A stretch of 64,000 bases of DNA from Rotaria sordida (Eukaryota > Rotifera > Eurotatoria > Philodinida > Philodinidae), in assembly GCA_905250125.1 (NCBI GenBank), contig CAJNOL010000002.1:1-64000 (forward strand), given 5' to 3'. This document shows, piece after piece, positions 34,072 through 46,594 of this stretch. The notes beneath the pieces were generated by a model. The model was not told the DNA's origin. It worked only from the letters and a program-made list of their open reading frames with translations, and ran no database searches. The first letter of the stretch is position 1, and the number at the start of each line of letters is the position of its first letter. The position numbers were made by a program, and so were the translations under genes.

Positions 34072-36951
34072 TTATAAAGTATAACAACGTCGAAATTCAT
34101 CACGATAAACAGCAATTAAATTATTATCACTTCCACCAATAACTGTTAAACCATTATCATGTGCATCCATCTTAATATAAACAATTAAATTTACAAAAAA
34201 AAATTCATTCCAAGTGATTAATCGTTTTTGAATTTGAACTCTATGAGTATGATAGACTGTAATAAACATATGAAAAATCCAAAATGGATTAGTTCTTTTA
34301 CGAGAGAAGCCTTTCAACTTATAGATCGCTTTTTAGTCAAGACTACGTGCATTATCTGGAATCAAGTGAGCTATGAATATCCTGAAAAAACAGTGCAGGC
34401 TCTTAACATATTGCTACTGAGATATTTCGTTTTACAGTAGTTTTTAAATGAATATGGTACTTCCTACAGGAGCACCAGAAAAACTAATGTGTTCGAATGT
34501 TGACTTGAAACTTTGTACACAGATAAGTTTTAATGAAAATAGTGTATTGTAAAAGTTTCAGATCTTTTGATTTACTTCTATCCTGAAATAAGAACATCAA
34601 ATTTGCCAGTTTATATGAGCAATGTATAAAAGACACGCTAATACTATAACTATATCTTAGAATAAGAACAACGATAATATTTGAAACATTCACAAAAAAC
34701 TATTCTCATTATTATGTGTCTTTATGTACAGTGTGAAGTAAAATCAATTTTTCTGATATTTTTGAAGAGAATCATAGCATTCGTTTAAAAACTATTGTAA
34801 AAGTACAATACCTTGTCAGCAATAACCTCAGAGTCTGAACTATTTTGAGAGTATTCATAGTTTATTTGGTTCTACATAATGCATTAATAGGATTTTTTTT
34901 GCCGATGACATGGTATGTAGCAATAAATCGAATGACGTCATTGTGGCCTAAAATTTTCTTCTCAAAAGACTGTTTTCTTCGTTTGATATTGAATATTCAA
35001 AAAATAAAAATCTTGTATCTTTCTTGAGATTTGAGTGTTTTTTAGATCAATAAAATGGTTATAATTCTCGTGATTGAAGTTAAGAGGATTTTTAATACTT
35101 CACGGAAGTCTATCTTATCCATAAAATACAAACTCAAAAACGATTAATCACTTGGAAAGATTTCCCTGTTAATATGAAAAAAAAAAACAAGTTTGATTTT
35201 ATTTTTTAACTTACACAAATATGTTGATCAAATGTATCAGCTTTAATACTAGCAAGATGTTTTATAGGAGTTGAAAGTTGATCGATAGCTAATGTTTTGG
35301 TTGTTGCTGTACATGTTTGAAGTATACCTCGACTATGAGATAATGCTGTGATTGGACAACTATGTTCAGTTCGAATTTTCTTAAATTGAAATATTTATTT
35401 TTAAATATAATTTATAATTTCAAAAATAAAATCGTATACTTCGACAAATTCACAATGATCATTTTTCCAATTAAATATATGTACAAAACCTTCACTATCA
35501 CCAAGAAATAAAAGTGAATTTTTATAATATGATGAAACACGTTCACCAAGGTGTAACTAAAATTTTAATAAAAAAAAAAAAAAAAAAAATGAATTAATAT
35601 CAAGACTAATTATGAAAAGTTCAATAAGAATTATTTTCTTATTGAAATCATATGAATCAAAGATGGAATCGGTACCGACCGTCAAAGCAACAAACTAATT
35701 CTGTCTCTGATATGAAAAATATGACATTGACTTATAATATATGTCTATGCACAAAAAAAAAAATATTTTCATACTGGAACATTTTCTATTTTTTGCCATG
35801 TTCGTTGATCATATATACATAATGTACTTGATTTATGTATAATTAAAATATAATTATCTTGTAATTCTAATGCATGAATATAACCTCTGGGTGTTACTCG
35901 TTCAATATGTATAGGTGTATTATTTGTTTCTGTATTATTTATTCTTGTATCATAAACATGTAAATGACCATTATATACACCAGCATAAAGTAATGAATTT
36001 CGAAGTCGATGTGTCATTGCAAATGTTGCTTGTAATCTTTTTTTTTTATTATTGTATTAAAAAAAAATAAACAAATAAAAATTTACTTTTTACATTTAAT
36101 TAGATGAAATATGATATATACTTTATTCGTAATATTTCACGCATTTCTTCATTTATATCCCAAAGACGAATTTCAGAATTTGATGATGTACTTGATAGAA
36201 TATTTCCTTCATGATCAAGTGACCAAATCCAACGCTATACAAAAAAAAAACAAATAAATATGTTTTCTTTTGAAAAATTTAAAATTTATTTATAACTTGT
36301 TGGTGATCTTGACTTCGTTTAAATATATATGGTGAACCAAATGCATTCGATAATTTTGTTTCTTCTGGTCGAACTAATCGTCGTAAATCCCAACAACATA
36401 TTGATGAATCACGACTACCTGTTACACATGTATAACCATTCTAAATAAAAAATAAAATAAAAATTTCAAATATAAAATAAATATATAAAAAATATACTTC
36501 AAGAAGAATTGTATCAGTTATTGGACCAATATGAGCACCTGATATAGAAAGTATATTATGATGTTGTTCAGCACATTGTTGCCATTCATGTCCCGTACGT
36601 TCAAGTTGATGACAAACATTAACCCATGTCTCATTTATATTTGGTATAGATCGATAAGGTGCTCGAACACGTCTTTCATATCGATATTTCCAATATGATT
36701 GAGATAATAGAATAAATCTACGAAGTGGTTTACAAACTAGACTAAATTTTTCAATTATAAATTCTGCTGACATATAACTAAATAAATTTAGCCTAGAATA
36801 AAACAAAAAAAAAAAAGCAAATATTTAGAAAATAGTGATAGATATTACAAACAATTATTTACCAAATTTCAGGTGGAAGAAGACGAAATAGACCACATTG
36901 ACATGAACCATCATTACAATCCTGATCATCATTTATTGATTCGCTTGACAT
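34072..36951 (-). CDS. FBXW9: FBXW9-like F-box/WD-repeat protein
   Basis: Eight exons: 36863-36951, 36498-36792, 36297-36440, 36122-36234, 35775-36036, 35440-35556, 35215-35379, 34072-34170; 427 residues in frame. The F-box spans about residues 20-65 ('FRLLPPEIWLNLFSYM', 'VCKPLRRF', 'SYWKYRYERR'). WD repeats follow, with 'TGSRDSSICCWDLRRL', 'RWIWSLDHEGNIL' plus 'IRLWDI', 'YNGHLHVYDTR' and 'GDSEGFVHIFNWK'. The sequence 'GSRD..ICCWDLR' followed by 'W.WSLD' is typical of FBXW9. F-box proteins recruit substrates to SKP1-CUL1 ubiquitin ligases; the FBXW9 substrate range is poorly known. Intron 7 is 1044 nt because of a transposon (34208-35157); all others are below 220 nt. The last exon begins with a Met codon by chance. 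Confidence 0.82.
34208..35157. mobile_element. Non-autonomous DNA transposon in FBXW9 intron 7
   Basis: About 950 bp bounded by inverted ends starting TTCCAAGTGATTAATCGTTT; 27 of the outer 30 bases pair by eye (34208-34237 against 35128-35157). It fills most of the intron. The short plus-strand frame at 34228-34440 resembles no transposase I know. Ends are similar to those of the fold-back element at 7100-7425 and to a motif near 42490. Target-site duplication not identified. Confidence 0.75.
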
Positions 36952-37442
36952 TTTTTATATCTAAAAATAATTTTACCTTACAAATTAACTATATTATTTA
37001 TTAAGAGAGATAAAATTTGAAAACTTTAATTAATTTGACATATTCATAGTCGAATATTAGCAAAAATTTCAAAGACACTTGACAACAGTTCTCCAATAGT
37101 TTATGTTTAAGTTGATTCTGAATATCAGCATATGTCTGGTATTATTATTGGACAAGCTTTTATAGTTTATTGAACAAACGAATCATTACTATTTGATGCC
37201 AGGAAAATAGTATCAAGCATAAAACATCCAGCGATAAAGAAGAAAAATTTCTGGCACATTTTTCATTCTTTTTGCCTATTAACTTCTCTTCAATTGCAAG
37301 TAGTATCAATGAAAAGAATTTGAAAAACAGACGATTGTAGAGATGTTTTCGTTTTGAAGATCATTGTAGGTAGAGGTTTTTTGCTGGAAAATGATAGTGA
37401 TCAAAAGAAATCTGTTAAAAGACTAGTCGTTAGAGTTGCGTG

Positions 37443-37885
37443 TAGTGTACTGCGTGATCATTAAAATCACGGTCACGATCACGATCACGGTCACGCGTGA
37501 CCGTGATCGTGCGTGATTAGAATTCTCTTTCGTGATCGTGATCGTGACCGTGATCACAATAAAAAAATCTGTAATCACGACTTTACTTTTAAGTTCAAAA
37601 TCTCAAGCATTTATTTAGCATCTTAACGTTCACATTGAAATCAGAAAACTATCTGCTATTTAGAATGAATTATTAACAAAAAAATAAATAAAACATACAA
37701 TTAAATTCAAAAACAACATGGTTGTTCATATGACACTTGTAGCCAAAAAAAGCAATAGTTTAATCGTGATTGCCGTGATCGTGTTACTAGCTGAAATAAC
37801 AGTTCGTGATCGTGATTTACAAACTTCTTTTCTCCGTGATCGTGATCGTGGTCGTGATCAAAAGAATCAATCACGCAGTACACTA
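37443..37885. mobile_element. Non-autonomous hAT-like element with CGTGAT hexamers
   Basis: 443 bp with 16-bp perfect terminal inverted repeats TAGTGTACTGCGTGAT, flanked on both sides by the exact 8-bp duplication GTTGCGTG (37435-37442 and 37886-37893). An 8-bp duplication and ends fitting YARNG are hallmarks of the hAT superfamily. Blocks of CGTGAT/ATCACG hexamers lie next to both ends (37468-37555 and 37800-37860), including a perfect 26-bp palindrome at 37483-37508. No transposase is encoded. The superfamily follows from end structure only. Confidence 0.88.
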
Positions 37886-37898
37886 GTTGCGTGGCTAC

Positions 37899-38212
37899 GT
37901 TGCTCGATACGTATCTACAAGATGCTGTGTGCAAATTGCAGTGCCATTGGTCATGGAATGACCTTGGACAAGTCACTGATGACTATGTGTCTCCAGTCGC
38001 CGTCCAATAGCATCCTGACTAAGCTGTGATATAGATCTGCTCTTGTGGTTAGTTAGTGTGTATGGGGAGCACAAGAGCTCTGCGTCAGGTCGATCTTCTG
38101 TCTAGAGCTACAGCTAGTCATAGTTGTAGAAAAGATATCGAACTGTTGTATCTGTCGCTAGGCAGCAATCCATATCACAAGGTAGCTGAAAGATAGGGAT
38201 ATTCTTTCCTAT
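37899..38212 (+). repeat. Dispersed repeat, copy 2
   Basis: Matches 9443-9680 in the same orientation (blocks TTGCTCGATACGTAT, CTCTTGTGGTTAGTTAG, CTGCGTCAGGTCG, CTGTCGCTAGGCAG, GCTGAAAGATAGGGATATTCTT). It begins only 6 bp after the hAT-like element's right target duplication. Identity unknown. Confidence 0.65.
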
Positions 38213-38861
38213 TAAAAACCTACTATAAAAGAGAAGAAATTACATCTTTTATTTGCACATCTTGAAGAGTAGAATAAATTCAACAAAACAACACATTTTC
38301 GAACTTTTGAATACATCAAACAATGTGCTACAATCTGGAAAGAAATAAAAATTTCAAAATTTCAAAATATTTTAAATATTTTTACGTGAAAAAAGGTAAG
38401 AAGAATCGTTCAGTGCATTTATTTAATATGTTAGAAAGTTCGAAAATGTATTGTTTTATCCAATTTATTCTGCTCTTCAACATGAGCAAAAAAAAAGCAA
38501 GATGATTTCTCTTCTTTCACAGTAGATTTTTTAACAGCTTCCTTTTAATCACGAGCATTTTCCAGCGAAAAATCACTTAGAAAGAAAAGTGTCCCAAAAA
38601 TTTTTTGTCACTGGATATTAATAGCAATGATTTATTTATTCAATAAAACATTAAAGTTTACTCAATAATAATGCCAAACATATACTTACATTCAGAACTA
38701 ATTGAAACATAAACTATTGAAGAACTGTTGTTAAGTGTTGCAGAACTTTTATGAAGGCTGTAGTTTCCAATTCGATATATGATACTTTTATATGAACTAT
38801 TTAATATTGATTCGAATATTAATTCTTTGATTTAATTTCTATGAATGATTGAGAGCTAACA

Positions 38862-39275
38862 ATATCAACCTATAGTTTTTGTTCTATCCATACCCGTAGT
38901 CGAAATCCATGAAACACAAAACAAAAGTTTCGAAAATAGTTGAGAACTCGCAATTTTTACTTTTTTTTGACTGAAAATATTCCAAAGTCCAATGAGAAAT
39001 TCCAAGTAATGATTTTGTTCTTCTTACAAAAAACACATGCTCAGTATTGAGAATTACCAGACTTCTAGTGATTCTTCATGCTAGTTGTAATCAGTTTTGA
39101 ACACTTCTTCCGAAACTATTCTTAGGTTTTGTCAAACACAGATGTGAATATCAATTGCAATCGATTAGAAAAAAAAATGTAAATTTTTGATCAATTTCGA
39201 AACTATTGTTTTATATTTCATGAATTTCGACTATAGCTTCTGACAGAGCAAAAAAAACTTGGTTATGATTGATAT
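38862..39275. mobile_element. Fold-back element, intergenic
   Basis: Inverted arms: 38862-38945 (contains GTAGTCGAAATCCATGAAAC) pairs with about 39190-39275 (complement of ATAGTCGAAATTCATGAAAT), including the ACAAAACAAAAGTTTCGAAA segment. About 75-80% identity by eye with gaps. No coding frame. Confidence 0.65.
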
Positions 39276-39596
39276 AAACAATCCACAGGAACTACATTTT
39301 TCATAAGGAAAAAAAATGTTATCTTTGACATCATGTTCTAGGAATCGATGTATTTCTAATTTTATATCACTCTAAAACTTTTAATATAGATTCCAATAGG
39401 ATATTTATCATATAATCTAAAATCATCAATAAAAACAAACATAACCTATTATTTCATATAAATTGTCCTATCGAAATTGCTATTTAATCAAAATATATGT
39501 TGTTTACAATATCATTTATCGGTTAGTAACAAATATTGCTTAACTTGAACAAAACTATGGCGCATACAAAAAAAAGAAAAAAGAAAATAAAACAGA

Positions 39597-41665
39597 CTAT
39601 TTCAGATTGTCATGCACATGTATTTCTTGATGTTGATGTTTATAAGCACTAATAAAGGCATCAAAAATGAATGAAATAAGAGACAAAAATGGAACACGAT
39701 ATAATGGTGGTACATATTTAAAATTTATTATTTGAATAGGTGCAAATATAAAACAATCGACGAGATAAAGTGGAAGAAAATTTTTTTGAATGTCACCTAT
39801 TAATTCTCGAGATGATGTTCTTCCTTCGAGAACAGAAGTTCCTTGATAATTAGAAAAGAATTTTCAATAAAATGTATATAAGTAAATCCATGAATTGTCT
39901 AGAATCATGTTTTCTTTTTTGAAAAACTTCTTTTTATAAGACGCGAAAAGACAGAGACATGGACTACTTCTTTTTTAGGCATATCTAAAGAAGGTTTCAT
40001 CAATGATTTCAAACTTTTTGAACTCATAGTTTGTCCATAAGTAGATAACCACTAGCTTATTAGGGCCTCCAAAAGATTCTTCTTTTTTTTTATTGAATTT
40101 TGATCATAATAGAAGTCAGGATTTTGCATAAGATAGAACAGTTCCATCCCATCCCATGGAACAAACAACTACGTACATAAACATTTTTTTTAATAAGAAA
40201 AGATATAGCTATTTTTTTTTATATAGATGGCGTTCTTGTCTATTTCAGGTGAGTTAGCGAAAATAAAATTTTATTCGGTTTAGTAATTGATTAGGAGGCA
40301 TTGCAGACATTACAGCAAGCACAGTAAAATGGATAATAATGAGTAAATTAATAAATAAAAGACGCAATTCTTTCTATTTTAATAGTTATAAACAGTGAAT
40401 TGATTAAGATTTTAGTAATAACTAATGAAATGTCTTCAGAAGATTCATCATCGTCTGTTGTTGAGTGCCAATCTGATGCATCTGATTCAATGATGAGTGT
40501 GAGAGAAGAACATATCAGCATTAACAAAGAGAAGCATAAAAAGGAAAATACTCATCGATGACAATATGATTTAATTTTATTATCACATATCATAAAAAAA
40601 TAGCTCTTATCGAAATTTTATTATTGTGATATTAGTTGTGAAAAATGATCGAATGTTACAGAAAAATAGAGCATTTGGTTTTTTTTACTATCAGTGCATG
40701 TAAACAGGAAATTCCCTTAAGCTCTCCATACAAAAATAAAGTACCTTCGCCCACAACTCAGTGTTATAATATTTTGTATAATTAATCAAACGAATGTATT
40801 AATAAATTTCACCCTTTTGGAAAACCATTTGACGAACATGATGTCCTATGGGGAAGGGACAGGACGCAAGATTTTTAGAAGTATCTTATTCCATGCCAGG
40901 TAGAGTTCTGATAGGAATGTTGCAGTACACAGTATTTTTAGAAAATAATAAAAACATGGAAATCCTTCGCGTGTTTTGAAATATTCATATCCGGATCAAA
41001 TCTTAATACAAAGAAGAATCCTTTGGTTGTTCTTTACCTATGGGCAACGTATAAATTAACAAAAGCTTGAAATCATTGGTTGAACTTTCTTTAGATGTTC
41101 TAAGAAAACATTCCAAATCTCTATCATATCAGATGATATTCGGCAAATTTGTTCGATTAAACCTCGTTTTCAACCACTTCTCATCAAGCTAACATAAAGA
41201 AAGTTGATAAAAAGAAGTTTTTCCAACAAAAAAACAAAAATGATCAACTGTTCATGAATATACTAATAGATGTTAGAAATATTTTTCCTACCAACAATAT
41301 ACGTTAGTGTATAAAAAGGTGCACCGATGGTTTGATCAAGAAAGACTTTTTTAAAAACATTAGACCATGTTCGTTGAACTATAAATTGATCAAGAAATGC
41401 ATACCAAATATGACCTTCAATACCCATTACTGCTCCAGTAGCCAATGCGGCGACTAGAATTTGATAATAAAAGAAGAATTGATTTTAATTCAATGGAAAA
41501 AAAAAAAGAAAGACAGATTAAATACATACGAAGACGTTTATTATCTAAAGCTTTTTTTTTTTCGTAGAAAATTTGGACGAATAGATCACTGCTGGCCAGA
41601 AGTCCAGATGCAGATGTTAAATTGAGGAGAAAAAGTTTATTACGACGAAAAAAAGATTTAATCAT
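39597..41665 (-). CDS. MPV17L2: MPV17L2-like inner mitochondrial membrane protein
   Basis: Three exons: 41530-41665, 41292-41453, 39597-39841; 180 residues in frame. Mpv17/PMP22-family layout: a short N-terminus with basic residues ('MIKSFFRRNKLF') that could target mitochondria, then four hydrophobic segments. Motifs include 'LATGAVMGIEGHIWYAFLDQ', 'NVFKKVFLDQTIGAPFYTL', 'LEGRTSSREL', and 'PIQIINFKYVPPLYRVPFLSLISFIFDAF' condensed from the family's W-x-x-x-Q-x-x-NF-x-x-VP-x-x-x-R signature. Gly-His in the second helix and 'FKKVFLDQ' fit MPV17L2 best. Human MPV17L2 aids mitochondrial ribosome assembly. The usual Trp of the 'W-P-x-x-Q' motif is replaced ('FAPIQ'). Intron 2 is 1450 nt. Confidence 0.85.
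39842..41291. other. Long intron 2 of the MPV17L2-like gene
   Basis: 1450 nt without recognised repeat. A plus-strand Ser-rich frame starts at 40430 ('MSSEDSSSSVVECQ', about 43 codons to a stop near 40561). It resembles the low-complexity start of some transposase genes, but nothing recognisable follows. Possibly an old insertion. Confidence 0.35.
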
Positions 41666-43064
41666 TCAATAAAAATAAACTAGAAAGAAAATAAAATTTG
41701 ATATCAATAATTAAATTAAAATTAAAAGATAAAATAATTATGCTTTTTTTAAAAAATTTTCTACATGATTGGTGTGAAATTTATCCAGCTGAATAATAAT
41801 ATTATTATGACATTATTTGAAGAATATTTTCAGGTAAAATTTGGATTTTACTAAAAATTTTCAATTCGTTACAAAACAAAATAAATCAACAGATAAAAAA
41901 TTTTTCATGAACTCTTTCGTTCAATTTTATTTCACGTGTCCCATTAATTTGATCAGGAAAATCTTCCATCAGATAATCTCCATTCAAGTTCATATTTTGC
42001 TGATTATTAGGACCTATGATACTAGTAAAAGTTTTAAAAGGATTCATACCATTAGTATTTTTCGTCATTTGCAGGATATTACGAAGAAAACTAAATTAAG
42101 GACATTTAGACTGAAATTTTACTCAGAAATAGATCTCATGATTCTTATACTATTCTGAACGTTTCAACGAAAATCAATGCTTCTGTATCAAGATAACAGA
42201 GTTGCAAAAACGTTGGTTTCTCGCAAAAGATTTGAGTAAGTTTAGTATTTTTTAAGTATACAATATCTCGAGAAAAAAATGATCTGTTTTTGCTGAAACT
42301 TTCAGGAAACTTAAGGATCATGCGATCTATTTCCTGGTAAAATTTCTGATTAATCCAGGGCTAGGCTGGAAATTCAGTAAAATGATTATAATTTAAAAAG
42401 AAAGTACTAATGGTATAATTCATTTTTAGGATTTTTGTCTAAACATTGGACTGTAAAAATCACTAAAAATATGAGCTTGAATTGAGTTTATCAGTTGGAA
42501 GAGTTTCCTCATTAATGCAAAGTTGTTTCATTGAAATCAAATGATTATAGAAAAATATTTCAATTTTATAGATTTCAACAAATTTATTAAATCAATTTGC
42601 TTTGTATTCTAAATGGAACTAAGCGATTATGAGATGGTTTTTTTTTAATTAAAATCTATTTGAATAATTAAATTGAAAAAATATTATACTTTAATATAAT
42701 TTGTTTTTATCATGATGATGTAGTAAAGTTTATCAAAATGTTAAACATATCACAATAAAAAATCAAAACTTTCGTTATGATTAATTATACAAATCTATAA
42801 GAAAAATTTAGTCAATTCATATTTTCTTAGTTTTGTCTAGTTAAATGTAATAACAATACTAGATATATATATACTATTCATATTGCTTTGTTTTAGTTTA
42901 TATAGAACAAGGACAAAAACATGAACTTATTGATTTTATATCAAATAGAATAAGTTGATGTTAATATATGAGTACAATGATAAATAAAGAGAAACAAGAT
43001 ATATTATTTTCAAAAAAAAAAAAAAAGTTCAATTTGAATTGATGTTCACCATAATTTGATTTAT
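41666..43064. other. Intergenic between SERF 3' end and MPV17L2-like start
   Basis: No firm gene. A 60-codon minus-strand frame at 41886-42068 (start 'MTKNTNGMNPFKTF') has protein-like composition but no family and no clear splice partner. At 42180-42515 a stretch contains motifs shared with the fold-back elements of 7100-7425 and 34208-35157. Confidence 0.4.
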
Positions 43065-43426
43065 TTAACGAGCTGATGCCGTTGCTCCTGCTCCACCAGA
43101 TGCATTATTATTACCCCCATCATTATCTCCGCCTGCCTTTTTTTGTTGAGCTGATAATTGTTTTTCTCGCATTCTAAATAGGAAAGAAATTAACTTCATT
43201 TTTATCATAAACATGTCTAACAATTTACTTTGCTGCATCACGTGCTTGACGTTCTTGTAATGACAAACCTTTATTGGCCTCCTGTTCAGCAGACGCAACA
43301 TTTTTACCTTTTTGGTTTTTTACATTTCTTTCACGCGCAAGATCGCTAAAAAAAAAGTAAATAATCTAAAACTAATAATTATAATTATAAATTTAATTTA
43401 GTTTACCGTTGATTGCCACGCGTCAT
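43065..43426 (-). CDS. SERF2: Small EDRK-rich factor (SERF)
   Basis: Three exons: 43407-43426, 43229-43345, 43065-43173; 81 residues. The protein begins 'MTRGNQRDLARERNVKNQ', the near-invariant SERF N-terminus ('MTRGNQRELAR'). The middle has the family's 'LSLQERQARDAAKMREKQ' segment, equal to the '4F5' motif, and the C-terminus is a Gly/Asn/Ala-rich tail not seen in vertebrate SERF2. SERF/MOAG-4 proteins are small, highly charged modifiers of amyloid aggregation that bind disordered or acidic partners. A first exon of only 20 nt coding plus two short introns would make it easy to miss. SERF1 versus SERF2 is not resolvable. Confidence 0.92.
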
Positions 43427-44992
43427 GATCGAGTGTTATTTACGCCAAGGACAGAATCTAAAACACGCAAAAGAAAATTGTTATATACGCTTTCTACCTC
43501 TTACACAATTACAATGTAATGCTATCATGCTTATATATATATTACTTTTTATTTGTAATATGCGTCAGTATATATAGTAGATATTCAGGTGATTAGTGAA
43601 AATGTACGAATAAAAGAAAAAAAAAAAAAAGAAAGACAAGTTGTTCATCCGAGTTTTTTTTCATTGGCTCTTTTTTTTTTATGTTTGTTTTTTTTCTTTG
43701 TTTATATCAATCATGACCAAAAAGAGAAAAAAAAATAAGAACAAGAACAACAAAAAAAAAATCAACATCAATAACAAGAACAAATTGCAAACACTCCTTT
43801 GTTTTTTTTCATGATAGTTTCTTCTAAAAAAAAAAAAACAAAAAACAAGAATAAAGACATTTCTTAAACTTCAATAGACACAGGCAGGAAATACAAAACA
43901 GCAACTCATCATGTGCACACAAGCACGTTTAAAGAGATATGATAGATAGATATAGCCTATAGATAGATATAGTGTTAAAAAGGATCTGATGATTTGTGAA
44001 AGACACATGAAAAAAAAACAAAGAAAAAAAAACCAAAAGACACAAAGACAAAGACATATACATATATAAATACGATAGAGTGTATGGGTTTTTATTTTTG
44101 TTTAAGATTGAGGACATTCTAAAATGATTTATATCAGCAGTACCAAAGGGAAAATAATCAACCACCGGAGTTGTCGATTGTATTTGTATTGTTTAATGTT
44201 TCGAAATAGAAAAGAAAGAACTACATGTCTACTTAAAGATATGAGGAAAGACAAAATGATTTCCGGCTATAGTGCTTTCTATGTTTCATCATCATACACG
44301 CATTCAAAACATTACATTCCAGAGAAATAAAGACAAAGACAAGACAGAAAAAAAAGAAATGAAAAATTAGTCAGACGAAAAAAAAAACAGGTTTCATAAG
44401 AAAATATGCGTAACACGGCAAGCACATGATACAACTAGCAAAAAACAAAAGGAAACGAGCAAAAACTCTCCGGTGTGTATCAATGTTGTTCTGTTTCACA
44501 AACAACAAGTGTCAAATGGCTTATATAATAGTTAAGTTTCTTTTTTTGTTTTTTTTTTTTGTTAAGATATACATTTACATAACTAGAGTGGAATCATCAA
44601 CTTCAAGGAAAATAGAAATCGAGATCAATTCACGCATACACACACATACATACATAAACAAAGCAAACACACAAATGAAACAAACTGAACCGGAGTATAC
44701 ATACATTTAAATATATATACGTATGGTGATGTTCAACTTAACTGGAAGATGAATATATAAGATTAAAGCGCAAAAAATAGATATCAGCTGCTTGAGAAAA
44801 CAAAAAACAAAACAGAACAAAAAAAAAACTGTCTAAGGGAGATGTGTAAAAAAAAAAAAAAGAAAAAAAAAGAAGGACATTATGTGCGCGCACTGCACGA
44901 GAAAAAAAAGGCAAATAAATAGACTGAGATATACAAAGTTTGAGGAAGAAAGAAAGCACGGAGGATATGTTCTTGTTTTTTTTTCTTTCATA
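43427..44992. other. Intergenic between AF4/FMR2-like 3' end and SERF start
   Basis: No coding signal. Many A-rich and T-rich runs (43615-43760, 43825-43840, 44535-44560, 44818-44872). Likely SERF promoter plus the 3' untranslated region of the AF4/FMR2-like gene. Confidence 0.4.
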
Positions 44993-46559
44993 TTAAGCAA
45001 CACTTAAACGTAACAACTCGATGGCATCAAAAATATACAATATAAAGTCTAATGTTGTATCATCACGAGTTAAACGTCGATTTTGATTTTGTTTCAACAA
45101 CTGTTCAATAAATTCTAATGAAAAAATAAAAAAAATATTTTATTAATTTTTTTATTCAATCAAAAATAATATTTCTGTTTCTTTTTTTCGTTATTAATTA
45201 CCTTTCAATGGTTTTTCATGCATTAAACTTTCAGCTTTATTCCAATAATATGTTGAATAATATGAATTTAACATTAATTTTGAAAAATCATATATATAAC
45301 GATGTTGTTCATTTTGATTATTTCCACTTGTTGTACTTATATCTGATGAACTTGCTTGTGATGTTGTTGATAATGGTGATATAGGATTATTATCATTAAG
45401 AAGTGTTGATTGTTGTTGTTGTTGTTGGATATTCATATTTGTTGTTCGTATTAATGATGCAGCTGATGAAGGATTTTTTAATTGAGTAAAATAATCCGTT
45501 ACTTGATTAGCACATCGTTCAATAGTTGGCATATTTGTATTAAATTGTAAATGATAAATAAATGATTGAAGCCAATAACTAAAATTTATTTTCAAAAATA
45601 AAGAATTTGATATTGTTTGTTTGTTTTTTACTTACTTAATTAAAAGAAATTTTTGTTGAAGACTATATAAATCACGTGATTGAGTTGAATTTGATAAACA
45701 AAACATTTTTTTATAATTTTGTGCAAGTTGTCTAAATAATAATAATAATAATAAAATAAAAAATTCCTTTTTTTTTTTTGTTTTATTGTTTTACTGTAGC
45801 ATAGTTAATGTTGTTGTTAATAATGAAGTACGTTGATCTTGTTTTGGTTCATCATTAGCACATTGAATAAAATAACAAACTGATTCAAGATATAAACCCA
45901 TAGCTTCTCGTGCTTCTTCGAATGTTGTTCGTTTACCATGATCAGCTTGTTTCTTTTTCTTTCGTGCTAATGAAGCTAAATCTGTTTTTGACATATTTCT
46001 AAAATATACAAAATGTTTTTTTTTTTATTGTTTAATATGAAAAATATAATAATACTTTAATTTTGTATAATTTGCTTTTGTTGATGGAAGCATTGATCGT
46101 GTACTTGTTGTTGTTAAATTTTCAGATATATTTATACCATTATTTATTGAATTTGTTGAAGATAAATTATCAATTGGTGTTGATTGTTGAAGTGGTTTAA
46201 CACTAAAATGAAAAGAAAAATAAATAAAAAGTTTTAGATAAATAGATCAAAACAATTTGTCTAAAGATCATTTTATCCATCTTTAATCTATATGATAATT
46301 TCATTTCGAGTCACTATTAAAGACTAGATATGGATGAAATGGACCTGCGAATGATTATGTAAACGAATCAACAAGTAGAGGATAATTGAGACTCAATGAA
46401 TCTTTATCTAACAACTGAGTATTTCGAATTTATTTTAAATAAAATTTTTTTATCGATTTAAAACTAAATATTTCGAAAAAGAACTTTTCAATTGAACTTA
46501 CTTAGCTGTTGGTTTTTCTTTTTTAGGTTGTGATGGTATTATTGAATTACTAATTGGTG

Positions 46560-46594
<35 letters not shown>

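Larger units (their letters stand above)
36952..39596. other. Intergenic, transposon-rich
   Basis: Holds the hAT-like element (37443-37885), a dispersed repeat copy (37899-38212) and a fold-back element (38862-39275). No gene recognised. The open frames crossing the hAT-like element (37707-38029) come from its hexamer repeats. Confidence 0.5.

Noticed and set aside
37707-38029. Arg-Asp repeat proteins read from either strand
   Set aside because: Produced by CGTGAT hexamers of the hAT-like element running into flanking repeat; no gene structure.
40430-40561. Ser-rich short plus-strand frame in the MPV17L2-like intron
   Set aside because: Only about 43 codons, low complexity, nothing recognisable downstream.
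41886-42068. 60-codon minus-strand frame with protein-like composition
   Set aside because: No family recognised, no convincing acceptor or donor, no conserved context; left unannotated, although a small single-exon gene cannot be excluded.
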